From assembly GCA_947466425.1 (NCBI GenBank), contig CANIBZ010000027.1, positions 1-33,651 on the forward strand: 33,651 nt of DNA, in the 5' to 3' direction. The notes beneath the pieces are model-generated. The model saw only the letters and a program-made list of their open reading frames with translations, was not told where the DNA came from and did not search any database. The DNA comes from Flavobacteriales bacterium. GTDB lineage: Bacteria; Bacteroidota; Bacteroidia; Flavobacteriales_D; Sanyastnellaceae. The position numbers were made by a program, and so were the translations under genes. This document shows, in pieces, positions 25,008 to 32,313 of the stretch (the first letter of the stretch is position 1; the number at the start of each line of letters is the position of its first letter).

Positions 25008-25594
25008 TATTTTTCTACCATTGGAACCGAAACGTTCAACTGAAAATAAACCATATCCTTTTCCATTAAATCGAAACGATACGACCATCCTTTTTCAGCT
25101 TTCTTCGCAATAGTCAACAGGCCTAAACCAGCACCGCCTTTATCGCTTAGACCTTCGTCTTTCAGACGCTGACGAATCTTCGTTCGAAGATCTTCTTTAT
25201 CGAATTCCGTGAGTAATTCTAGACGACGCATAAGTGATTTCGCTGCCGACACATTCAGTATATTCCCGGTGCACAGGCGGAAATAATCATTTCCTTTAGC
25301 CACAACGCAGTAGGCATTCATTAATCCGTTCTCACCCCTTTCGCCATGAATAGAAATGTTTTGCAACATTTCAACTAGAACAGTTACAACACGCTTGGTG
25401 GTTTGACGAAGGTCTTTTTTATTGATGTCGGTGCACGAAATGGCTTCTAGAATATGCTCGTTTCTATTCGGAGTAAAGTCGCCAAAATGAGCAAACACAA
25501 GCAACTCAGCGCTTGCCTCTAATAACACATCACCCACTACTTTGTGGTAGTCGGCATGAATGTGCTGCAGTTGTTTTACTTCTTGATTTGACAT
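25007..25594 (-). CDS. SiaB-like protein kinase (DUF6272, HATPase fold)
   Basis: The 195-residue cytoplasmic protein has a histidine-kinase-like ATPase fold: an N-box VEMLQNISIHG (Glu/Asn of ExxxN type) and a glycine-rich DKGGAGLGLLTIAKK near residue 160. This matches the SiaB family, whose Pseudomonas member phosphorylates the anti-anti-sigma-like SiaC. I start at the ATG at 25594; a TTG at 25615 in frame is less likely. No SiaC-like gene (DUF1987) is in this window. It heads an operon with an exported HEAT-cyclophilin and MsrA. Confidence 0.82.
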   Translation of the reverse strand: MSNQEVKQLQHIHADYHKVVGDVLLEASAELLVFAHFGDFTPNRNEHILEAISCTDINKKDLRQTTKRVVTVLVEMLQNISIHGERGENGLMNAYCVVAKGNDYFRLCTGNILNVSAAKSLMRRLELLTEFDKEDLRTKIRQRLKDEGLSDKGGAGLGLLTIAKKAEKGWSYRFDLMEKDMVYFQLNVSVPMVEK

Positions 25595-25612
25595 ATTCCC
25601 TAAAAGGCTTAC

Positions 25613-25620
25613 CAAATATA
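25613..25620 (-). promoter_or_regulatory. -7 box of the SiaB-like operon
   Basis: TATATTTG is an exact consensus match 18 nt before the ATG. TTG at 25638-25636 is only 15 nt away, shorter than usual. The leader contains CCTTTTAGGGA, similar to the rplS and ilvE leader hairpins. Confidence 0.45.
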
Positions 25621-25640
25621 AATAAAAAAGGTTTCCAAAA

Positions 25641-25665
25641 TTAACCTAATGTATATCATAGGTTA
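25641..25665. repeat. 7-bp inverted repeat between phosphoesterase and SiaB-like genes
   Basis: TAACCTA (25642-25648) and TAGGTTA (25659-25665) are exact inverse complements with 10 nt between. On the minus strand the dyad is followed by ATTTT, so it may be a weak terminator for the phosphoesterase gene or an operator upstream of the SiaB-like promoter. Confidence 0.35.
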
Positions 25666-25690
25666 TTAACATCTTGTTTCAGAAACTCGA

Positions 25691-26995
25691 TTAAGCCGAA
25701 AATATTGTCACCAATGTGATTTCTGGGGGCATGCCTACGCGACCTGGAAATCCTAAAAATCCGAAGCCTCTGTTTACGTACAAGTATTGATTTCCCTCTT
25801 GGTACAGGCCTCCCCAACGTTTGTAGCCAAACCAAGGTGAAGGGCTCGCTTTGATGTGAAGCATTGGGGCTTCAATGCCGAATTGCGCGCCGTGCGTATG
25901 TCCGGAAAATGTTACGTCAATGTTTTGCTGCCCGAGCACTTGTGCCTCCCAATGACTAGGATCGTGAGAAAGCAAAATGTTAAAGCTGTTTTGAGGCATG
26001 TTAGTCATGGCCACATCGAGCTTTCCGTGTTTTGAAAAACGTCCCTTTCCCCAGTTTTCAATTCCTATCAAAGAAATTTTCTCGCCTTGCTTTTCCAGCT
26101 CTACGGTTTCATTTTTCAATAAACGAAAGCCCATGCGCGCGTGCACCGTTTCGAGCTGCTTCATGTTATCTGCTAAAATCTGTGCATTAGCCGGATCATT
26201 CGGATCGTAGACGTATTCGGCATAATCGTGATTTCCTAGAATGGAAAATTTACCGAGCGGGGCGTGCAGTTGTTGGAAATAATTCACCCAAGGCTCTGCC
26301 TCATCTGCAAGGTTGTTTACTAAATCTCCTGTGAAGAAAATAACATCTGGATTTAAATCGTTGATGCGTTTCAGCGCAGCATCTACCTCTTCGAAACTGT
26401 TATCTAAAAAGCTTCCTAAATGAGCGTCACTGATTTGAACAATGCGCAATCCGTTGAACGACTTCGGTAAGTTGGCGAATGAAATAGACTCTTCACAAAC
26501 GCGAAAATCGTACTTCCCTCTGAAAATGCCGTAAAACGTGGCGCCCATGGTAACAGCTGCAGCTCCTAAGCCTACTTGATTGAAAAACTGAAAGCGCGTC
26601 ATTTTATCGGATTCTTTCTCTTCGAAGTTGGTGTTCTCGTTTTTGGCTAAAAGTCCTTTTAGTTTCCGAACAATCCACTTCACTATTCGAACCAAGTCGT
26701 TCATGAAATGGAAGACTAAGAAGACCACTTTCGGTGCGAGTGCTATAAAAATGAATCCTGTTACAAAGTAGAAGAACTTGAAATTACTTCCCTTCACTTC
26801 CTTCTCTGAACCAATAAATACAATTACAATTAGAATCAAAGCCATGATTGAAGGCACCCAAAATAGGCGACGCCAGAGCTTTCTCCAGAAATCTGAGTAT
26901 TTCTCCGTCAATTGTTTTATTCCTTGGTAAGAATAAAAGTCAATAATCAACGTGAAAAGGGTAAATACTGAAATGAAAAAGAAAAATTTCGTCAT
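25691..26995 (-). CDS. Membrane-anchored metallophosphoesterase
   Basis: A 434-residue protein with two to three N-terminal membrane helices (about 1-110), a short linker and a calcineurin-like phosphoesterase domain with the metal-binding motifs SDAHLG, GDLVNN, GNHD, LSHDP and GHTHGAQ, all complete. The layout resembles YkuE/YaeI-type enzymes, some of which cleave UDP-diacylglucosamine or other lipid-linked substrates; the substrate here is unknown. A second hydrophobic stretch (GLGAAAVTMGATFYGIF) next to the domain is preceded by TRFQFFNQ but not by twin arginines. TAACTTTG (27010-27003), 7 nt before the ATG, is the likely -7 box. Confidence 0.88.
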   Translation of the reverse strand: MTKFFFFISVFTLFTLIIDFYSYQGIKQLTEKYSDFWRKLWRRLFWVPSIMALILIVIVFIGSEKEVKGSNFKFFYFVTGFIFIALAPKVVFLVFHFMNDLVRIVKWIVRKLKGLLAKNENTNFEEKESDKMTRFQFFNQVGLGAAAVTMGATFYGIFRGKYDFRVCEESISFANLPKSFNGLRIVQISDAHLGSFLDNSFEEVDAALKRINDLNPDVIFFTGDLVNNLADEAEPWVNYFQQLHAPLGKFSILGNHDYAEYVYDPNDPANAQILADNMKQLETVHARMGFRLLKNETVELEKQGEKISLIGIENWGKGRFSKHGKLDVAMTNMPQNSFNILLSHDPSHWEAQVLGQQNIDVTFSGHTHGAQFGIEAPMLHIKASPSPWFGYKRWGGLYQEGNQYLYVNRGFGFLGFPGRVGMPPEITLVTIFSA

Positions 26996-27002
26996 TGCGG
27001 GG

Positions 27003-27010
27003 CAAAGTTA
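27003..27010 (-). promoter_or_regulatory. -7 box of the metallophosphoesterase gene
   Basis: TAACTTTG is an exact match to TAnnTTTG, and only CCCCGCA separates it from the ATG, so the leader would be a few nt. A clear -33 TTG is absent. Confidence 0.5.
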
Positions 27011-27051
27011 CAGCTAGCGGTATTAACTTGCGCTCACTTTAGTCGAATACT

Positions 27052-27426
27052 TTGCAACGAATTTTAGCTCTTTCGCTTTTTCTTGTTTTACTTGCCCCAA
27101 CGCTTGTGAAATCGGGATATTCGTTGAATTACATGATTAACTTTTCTTATTACAAAGAAGTTCTTTGTGCGAACAAGAACAATCCGAATATGGACTGTAA
27201 TGGAAAATGTGCCTTGAAGAAACAGTTGAAATCGGCATCTAAGGAAAAAGACGCGTCGAAGGAAGCGCTTGATTTAGTTCTGCAGTTGCAACTCAGTGCA
27301 TTCGATTGTCCGAAATCAACCGATTTTCAATTCTCTGTTTTGGTGGAAGAAAATCCCTCTTTTGCCTTTCATAACGAAGGACATGTTCAAGATCCTTTGT
27401 TGGAAATTGAGCATCCGCCTTGTTGA
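27052..27426 (+). CDS. Small Cys-rich membrane protein, TTG start
   Basis: A 124-residue protein with one N-terminal hydrophobic helix (about 3-20) and a cysteine pattern C39-x9-C49-x3-C53 in VLCANKNNPNMDCNGKCALKK, plus C86 and a C-terminal HPPC. A stop codon four codons upstream leaves TTG at 27052 as the only likely start; MQRILALSLF resembles the beginnings I recall for Bacteroidota homologues of this type, which occur near copper-related genes. The function is not known. Its products would lie outside the membrane and could bind a soft metal. It is followed by an MbnP-like lipoprotein and an outer-membrane protein. Confidence 0.7.
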   Translation: MQRILALSLFLVLLAPTLVKSGYSLNYMINFSYYKEVLCANKNNPNMDCNGKCALKKQLKSASKEKDASKEALDLVLQLQLSAFDCPKSTDFQFSVLVEENPSFAFHNEGHVQDPLLEIEHPPC

Positions 27427-27427
27427 T

Positions 27428-27491
27428 TTGATTTGTTTTTCAATTGAGCTTAAACCCTAGCTCATACTTTTCATTCAAACAAACAAATCAA
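27428..27491 (+). promoter_or_regulatory. Nested stem structure upstream of the MbnP-like gene
   Basis: TTGATTTGTTT (27428-27438) and AAACAAATCAA (27481-27491) are perfect 11-bp inverse complements. Inside them TGAGCT (27445-27450) pairs with AGCTCA (27459-27464). The structure ends 12 nt before the ATG at 27504 and could be a regulatory leader or a partial terminator after the Cys-rich gene. No T tract makes it a plain terminator. Confidence 0.4.
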
Positions 27492-27503
27492 TTCACTTCA
27501 TTT

Positions 27504-28160
27504 ATGAAACATTTCATTTACGCGGCTTTTGCTGCTGTTATTCTTTTTTCTTTTTCTTCTTGCAGAAGAGATCACCTGGAAGAACCCACAGGAACTGCAG
27601 GAAACCTTGAGTTAGAAATGGAGCACATGTTCGGAGCTAGCGCCTTTCAGGTGACTACGCCGCTTGTATCTGCAACTGGAGATACTGTTATTTTTTCCTC
27701 TGGAAACTACTGGATATCGCACGTAAGACTTATTAAGACAGATGGGAGTTTTTACGAAACGGCTGTAAACCACAAAATAAATTTATCGATACCAAATACA
27801 GCAACGACAAGCCTTACCAATATTCCGAATGGCGATTACACGGGTGTTCAATTTGCGATAGGAACTGACACATCTTCCGTTTTCGGTAATTTTATTGGAA
27901 GTGTGGCGAACGTTGGATTTAACTATTCAGCTTTTGGTTCAAACGGCCCAGCTTATTCTCCCGTATTTGACTTTGGAACCATTCTATCTATTTCTCCGAA
28001 CGCTGCTCCCATGATTCACATGAGTATGGACATGGAAAATCTCTTTGCGAATGGAACTACGCCATCGGTTATGGATACGATTCTAGTTGGAACACCTGAA
28101 AGTGAAACCTTCTTGTTGAATATTATCGGTTCAATTTCCTTCGAACATTTACATCAATAA
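27504..28160 (+). CDS. MbnP-like lipoprotein
   Basis: A 218-residue lipoprotein (lipobox FSSC, Cys20) whose mature part reads LELEMEHMFGASAFQV, then SGNYWISHVRLI and IPNGDYTGVQFAIGTD, a pattern I associate with the MbnP family, first met beside methanobactin genes and linked to copper. The familiar Trp-rich MFWxWNxGY segment of other members is not visible: only one Trp (in NYWISH) remains, and the corresponding region is VGFNYSAFGSNG. Met and His cluster near the end (PMIHMSMDMENL, FEHLHQ), possible copper ligands. I start at 27504 because it yields the lipobox. It is 1 nt from the following gene. Confidence 0.6.
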   Translation: MKHFIYAAFAAVILFSFSSCRRDHLEEPTGTAGNLELEMEHMFGASAFQVTTPLVSATGDTVIFSSGNYWISHVRLIKTDGSFYETAVNHKINLSIPNTATTSLTNIPNGDYTGVQFAIGTDTSSVFGNFIGSVANVGFNYSAFGSNGPAYSPVFDFGTILSISPNAAPMIHMSMDMENLFANGTTPSVMDTILVGTPESETFLLNIIGSISFEHLHQ

Positions 28161-28161
28161 G

Positions 28162-29097
28162 ATGAATTTCAAATTTCACATAGTGGGGCTGTTCTTGGCA
28201 GCCTCACTTTCCTCTTCCGCATGTGACGGTTGCGGAGGAGGTGCATCGGGTAATTTCCAAGGAGTTATTCCTCTTTTCGGACAGAACCAATTCGCTTTTC
28301 GAATGAATTACTTCTCGGCTATTCATCCCATTGCTTCATTCAGCAGCCCTTTGCCAACTAGCATTATTCGAGAAGACCACTACTTGCAACAAGAGTTCAC
28401 CTTTCGAAAATTCACTTCAAAAAAAATGATTTATTCTCTAAGTGTTCCATTGGGAATAAACACGCGAATTGAAACAGCTCGAACCACTCAAATCAAAGGT
28501 CTTGGCGATATTCAAATGGGGGCGTCAAGAATCTTGATTAATTCTTCCGACAGTTCTTTCCGAACGAGCAAGCACATTCTGACCGTTGGAATTGGACTCG
28601 CCCTTCCAACAGGAAAATACATGCAACGAGACGAAACGCTTCTTCGCCTACCAGCGAATTTTCAATTGGGGAAAGGGGCTTATGCCTATAACTTCAATTT
28701 GTATTATGTCTTCCGAAGGAAAAGTTTAGGCCTTGCGCTGAATGCCCAAGAGCGTCTCTATTCCAAAAACGAATTGAGTTATCAATTTGGAAATTCGACA
28801 GCGCTCTCAGCTGTAGCTTTTTATCGATTGAATATGGAAAGCTCACGACTTACGCTTATGCCCCAAATTGGTCTCGCCTTCGAAAATCAAAATCAAGATT
28901 TCTCCTATGGCATTGCTGAAATTTCAACCGGAGGAAATCAAACTTGGGCCAACTTCGCCATTGATGCCTACCAGGGAAGATGGGCATACGGAATTAACTT
29001 CCAACAAAAAATTCAATCCGCCATTCCATCAGGAGAAGCCGAAAGTCGCATGAGAATGGGAATTCAGATTATATACCGACTAAGCGAAAAGAAATAA
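28162..29097 (+). CDS. Outer-membrane beta-barrel protein with N-terminal CDGC
   Basis: The 311-residue protein has a signal peptide (MNFKFHIVGLFLAASLSSSA) and a mature N-terminus starting CDGCGGGASGN, which gives two cysteines spaced as in metal-binding sites or a possible lipidated Cys21. The rest is a run of alternating hydrophobic strands with aromatic belts, consistent with an outer-membrane barrel of the transporter/porin type (it recalls the MetA-pathway group), ending in RMGIQIIYRLSEKK. It begins 1 nt after the MbnP-like stop, so the two are one unit; uptake or efflux of a metal or metal complex is inference. Confidence 0.7.
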   Translation: MNFKFHIVGLFLAASLSSSACDGCGGGASGNFQGVIPLFGQNQFAFRMNYFSAIHPIASFSSPLPTSIIREDHYLQQEFTFRKFTSKKMIYSLSVPLGINTRIETARTTQIKGLGDIQMGASRILINSSDSSFRTSKHILTVGIGLALPTGKYMQRDETLLRLPANFQLGKGAYAYNFNLYYVFRRKSLGLALNAQERLYSKNELSYQFGNSTALSAVAFYRLNMESSRLTLMPQIGLAFENQNQDFSYGIAEISTGGNQTWANFAIDAYQGRWAYGINFQQKIQSAIPSGEAESRMRMGIQIIYRLSEKK

Positions 29098-29132
29098 AAG
29101 TCATTTCTTATTTAGAATCGTTTTACTTAACA

Positions 29133-29140
29133 TATCTTCG
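29133..29140 (+). promoter_or_regulatory. -7 box of the response regulator gene (TTCG variant), leaderless
   Basis: TATCTTCG ends 4 nt before the ATG at 29145, the same spacing as before padR and the lipoprotein gene at 15488. Confidence 0.45.
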
Positions 29141-29144
29141 CGGC

Positions 29145-29828
29145 ATGATTCGATTAATCATTGCCGATAACAGTCAGATTGTCCAAACAGGGCTTCATTC
29201 TATCTTTTCCAATTACGAAAACATAGAGATTATAGGTGACGCATCAAGTTCTGAGAGCTTGTATAATTTGCTGGTTTCTTTCGAAGCAGATATTCTTTTA
29301 ATGGACTTTACTGCGCCTGGATTTTCTGTTGACACGATTACCAAGGCCTTGCGTCTTCAACCTAGAATGAAAGTTGTAGCCTTAACGGCTGACCAAAGTG
29401 GAGCAACCATTGTGAATGCCTTGCGTGCTGGAGTAACCAGCTACATACGCAAGGACTGTGACGTGAATGAGATTCTTGATTCGGTTCGAGAAACAGCTGC
29501 TGGCAGTGTTTTCTTTTGTGGAAATATTGTCGATCGTATACGCAAGGAAGCCATTGATGTTGAGGATTTAGCTGTGGCCACATACGACTGCGAGCCCACA
29601 ACCATAAGCAACAGAGAAAATGAAGTCATTACGCTCATTGCCGAAGGCTACACCAATGTTGAGATTGCGGAAAAACTATTCCTTTCCACGCACACCGTGA
29701 ACACGCATAGAAAGAACATTATGCAGAAGCTTGGAGTGAACAATACAGCTGCAATTGTTATGTATGCCGTTAAGAAAGAATTGGTAAGTCCTAACAAATT
29801 TTTGTTCGCGCCTTCAGCGAATGCTTAA
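29145..29828 (+). CDS. NarL/LuxR-type response regulator
   Basis: A 227-residue two-domain regulator. The receiver domain (1-120) has the phosphorylation site Asp54 in LLMDFTAPG, Thr80 and Lys102, but the acidic pair is Asp8-Asn9 instead of two acidic residues, so Mg2+ binding may be altered. The C-terminal LuxR-type helix-turn-helix (about 150-215) reads TISNRENEVITLIAEGYTN with EIAEKLFLSTHTVNTHRKNI. No sensor kinase gene is in this window, so it is an orphan. It precedes ilvE by 62 nt on the same strand. Confidence 0.93.
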   Translation: MIRLIIADNSQIVQTGLHSIFSNYENIEIIGDASSSESLYNLLVSFEADILLMDFTAPGFSVDTITKALRLQPRMKVVALTADQSGATIVNALRAGVTSYIRKDCDVNEILDSVRETAAGSVFFCGNIVDRIRKEAIDVEDLAVATYDCEPTTISNRENEVITLIAEGYTNVEIAEKLFLSTHTVNTHRKNIMQKLGVNNTAAIVMYAVKKELVSPNKFLFAPSANA

Positions 29829-29845
29829 AGTCTGAAGAATTGTGT

Positions 29846-29876
29846 TATTTTTGGATTCCTAATTTTTTAGGGAATC
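29846..29876 (+). promoter_or_regulatory. ilvE -7 box and 5' leader hairpin
   Basis: TATTTTTG (29846-29853) is an exact consensus -7 box. Directly after it GATTCC-TAA and TTA-GGGAATC (29854-29876) form a stem with one bulged base around a T-rich loop, ending 14 nt before the ilvE ATG. It resembles the rplS leader stem. A -33 TTG is not evident. Confidence 0.5.
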
Positions 29877-29890
29877 AATCAACCCGCTCA

Positions 29891-30958
29891 ATGATAGCTA
29901 CACAAAAACCGATTGAGATTCGTAAAGTTACTGAAAGCCGCATTCACCAAGTAGATTGGGACAACCTCGGTTTTGGTCATGTTTTTTCGGATCACATGTT
30001 AGTCATGGAATACCACAACGGAGAATGGGGCGCGCCCGTTATTCAACCTTACGGTCCTTTGCATTTTTCTCCAGCTATTAGTTCACTTCACTACGGCCAA
30101 GCCATTTTCGAAGGCATGAAGGCTTTTCGTAATACCGATAACGAAGTTTTTATTTTTCGTCCAGAAGAAAACGCGAAACGCATGAACCACAGCGCTGAGC
30201 GCTTGTGCATGCCTACCCTGCCCGAAGACGTTTTCGTCCACTGCGTTGAACAACTTATTTCATTGGACCGCAATTGGGTTCCTACCCTTGACGGAGAAGC
30301 ACTTTACATTCGTCCGCATATGTTTGCCATTGACGAATATGTAGGTGTAAAACCAAGCGATAGTTACATGTTTGTGGTTTTCACCAGTCCGGTTGGAAGT
30401 TATTACACTTCTGAATTGAAGGTGAAGATTGAACACCACTACTCGCGTGCTTCGCACGGCGGAACAGGTTCTGCGAAAGCCGCTGGAAACTATGCTGCCG
30501 CTTTACTTCCAACTAAAAAAGCACAAGACGAAGGATATAACCAATTGTTGTGGACCGACGCTGAAAGTCACGAGTATTTGGAAGAAAGTGGAACCATGAA
30601 CGTAATGTTCCGCAAGGGAAACACCATTATGACACCGCAACTTTCAGATTCTATTTTAAGTGGTATTACGCGCGACTCTATTCTTCAAGTTGCTCGCGAC
30701 TGGGGATATGTAGTAGTTGAAAAGCGAATTGCTGTTACTGAGCTCATTGAAGGACTTCGCAGCGGCGAAATTAACGAGGCTTTTGGGGCAGGAACTGCGG
30801 CTACCATTGCTCCTATTCGAACCATTTGCCTAGACGGTGAAGATTTCAACCTGAATGAATACTCAACTTGGGAGTTTGCTCCTAAAGTTGCTTTATACTT
30901 GGATCGCGTGAAACGCGGAAGAGAGAACGACACGCACAATTGGAATCACGTGGTGTAA
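29891..30958 (+). CDS. ilvE: Branched-chain-amino-acid aminotransferase
   Basis: PLP fold-type IV transaminase that interconverts Val, Leu and Ile with their 2-oxo acids. The 355-residue protein has the internal Lys196 (GSAKAAGNYAA) that forms the Schiff base and motifs LHYGQAIFEGMKAF and YLEESGTMNVMF. The length and pattern fit the BCAT2-like group common in Bacteroidota. I start at the ATG at 29891; the longer frame needs GTG and runs through the promoter. Its stop abuts the stop of the convergent gene at 30959 without spacer. Confidence 0.95.
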   Translation: MIATQKPIEIRKVTESRIHQVDWDNLGFGHVFSDHMLVMEYHNGEWGAPVIQPYGPLHFSPAISSLHYGQAIFEGMKAFRNTDNEVFIFRPEENAKRMNHSAERLCMPTLPEDVFVHCVEQLISLDRNWVPTLDGEALYIRPHMFAIDEYVGVKPSDSYMFVVFTSPVGSYYTSELKVKIEHHYSRASHGGTGSAKAAGNYAAALLPTKKAQDEGYNQLLWTDAESHEYLEESGTMNVMFRKGNTIMTPQLSDSILSGITRDSILQVARDWGYVVVEKRIAVTELIEGLRSGEINEAFGAGTAATIAPIRTICLDGEDFNLNEYSTWEFAPKVALYLDRVKRGRENDTHNWNHVV

Positions 30959-32251
30959 TTACTCAGAGTATAAGTACCAATTATTACGACTTTCAAAAGG
31001 ACGGTAGAGGTAATACACTCTGCCGTTTTTTATTTGTGGATTCCGGATATGCTGCCAATAGAGATTCTTTTTCAATTCAAGAGTTCCGTCTTCCTTCAAT
31101 AAATTCAACATGGATTCTCCTGTTCGAAGTTGGGTAAAGCATATCATTTCCTTCTTTTCAGAATCGAATTGAGTAGATAAAATTTTTTCTTTCGCTGGAA
31201 TTGAGGCCAAATTCCGGGGACCTTCCATTTTCAAGCGATTCATTACCGTTCCTTCGGCATTCACGGTTATTACCGTCTTTTGTGAAACATTGAAAATAGA
31301 CCAGTGATCTTCCAACTGAATAATCTTTGCTATGGGATCTTGGTAATACGGACTCTCTTTGAACTGCGTCATCTGTCCGGCAACAATCTCCTTCGGAACG
31401 CCGTAATCCAATTCATACTGATAAGCAATACGCTTCGCTCTTCCGTTCATGTATTTGTACTCAGACTTGAACAACTCCATGGTTAAGGAATCGGCCACAT
31501 GTTCCAGTTCAATCGGATTGTCATTGTCTTCCTTCAACATATAATAACTGAATTCTGGGTATTCTTCGGTGAAGGTGTGAAAGACAATGTTCGAATTAAG
31601 GAATCCGCAAATGGGCTCATACTCTTGTCGAAAAGATTCATAGCTCAACTTATCTAGATGCAAAAATGGTTCGGATTGAAGTTGAAAAACAGAATTCTCA
31701 GTAAGAACGAAACAAAGTCCTGTCGGAGTGAGATGAAAACGCTCTGCTGGCTCATTAATGTGGAAGGAAGTCACAATTTTCCCAAAAGAATCTATCTGTG
31801 CTATCCAAGCGTCTTCCCACAAATCGCGCTTTTCATTCGCGGGTTTGAGCAGTTTTTCGTGTTCGTAAAGCAACATGGTCAGTTTTCCATTCCACCAAAC
31901 AAAATCGCCCACAGAATATTTCACACTTCCGAAAACGCTGTCGGGCTTATCTGTAATGCTTATGACAGGCATCTGATAAATCTGCTCGGTCAGTTCAATG
32001 AGTCTTCCAATTTTCGTAGTTGTGTAATCGTAGTACCCGATGGATTGAACCACGTATCCGTTGTTTGAACTTGGAATATCAAATTCGCCCTGCTCATCGG
32101 TAACAGCGAATTGCTTTCCGTTGCTCCACTTCACCACTGCTCCGCTAATGGGTTTCTTGGTGTTGAATGAAATGACCTTTCCTCGTTGTTGCGCATGGCT
32201 CACAAGCGATAGAAAAAACATCACCAACATTATTGAAATCCGTATCTTCAT
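30959..32251 (-). CDS. Exported protein with carboxypeptidase-regulatory-like domain
   Basis: The 430-residue protein has a signal peptide (MKIRISIMLVMFFLSLVSHAQ) and an N-terminal CarboxypepD_reg-like domain (RGKVISFNTKKPISGAVVKW, VTDEQGEFDIPS, about 22-95). The rest has no family I recognise; recurring W/Y-rich strand pairs suggest a beta-propeller, which is a guess. No T9SS domain is present. It is transcribed away from the M1 aminopeptidase promoter and follows that gene after 62 nt in the same direction, so cotranscription is possible. Its stop abuts that of ilvE. Confidence 0.75.
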   Translation of the reverse strand: MKIRISIMLVMFFLSLVSHAQQRGKVISFNTKKPISGAVVKWSNGKQFAVTDEQGEFDIPSSNNGYVVQSIGYYDYTTTKIGRLIELTEQIYQMPVISITDKPDSVFGSVKYSVGDFVWWNGKLTMLLYEHEKLLKPANEKRDLWEDAWIAQIDSFGKIVTSFHINEPAERFHLTPTGLCFVLTENSVFQLQSEPFLHLDKLSYESFRQEYEPICGFLNSNIVFHTFTEEYPEFSYYMLKEDNDNPIELEHVADSLTMELFKSEYKYMNGRAKRIAYQYELDYGVPKEIVAGQMTQFKESPYYQDPIAKIIQLEDHWSIFNVSQKTVITVNAEGTVMNRLKMEGPRNLASIPAKEKILSTQFDSEKKEMICFTQLRTGESMLNLLKEDGTLELKKNLYWQHIRNPQIKNGRVYYLYRPFESRNNWYLYSE

Positions 32252-32313
32252 GAATGGTAATTTAAGTTGAAACGAGCTTCGCTCTCTTCCAATTAAATTT
32301 AAAAATTTCGTTT

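Noticed and set aside
32272-32300. GAGC-GAA-GCTC hairpin after the M1 aminopeptidase as a terminator
   Set aside because: The stem is only 4-5 bp and is not followed by a convincing T tract.
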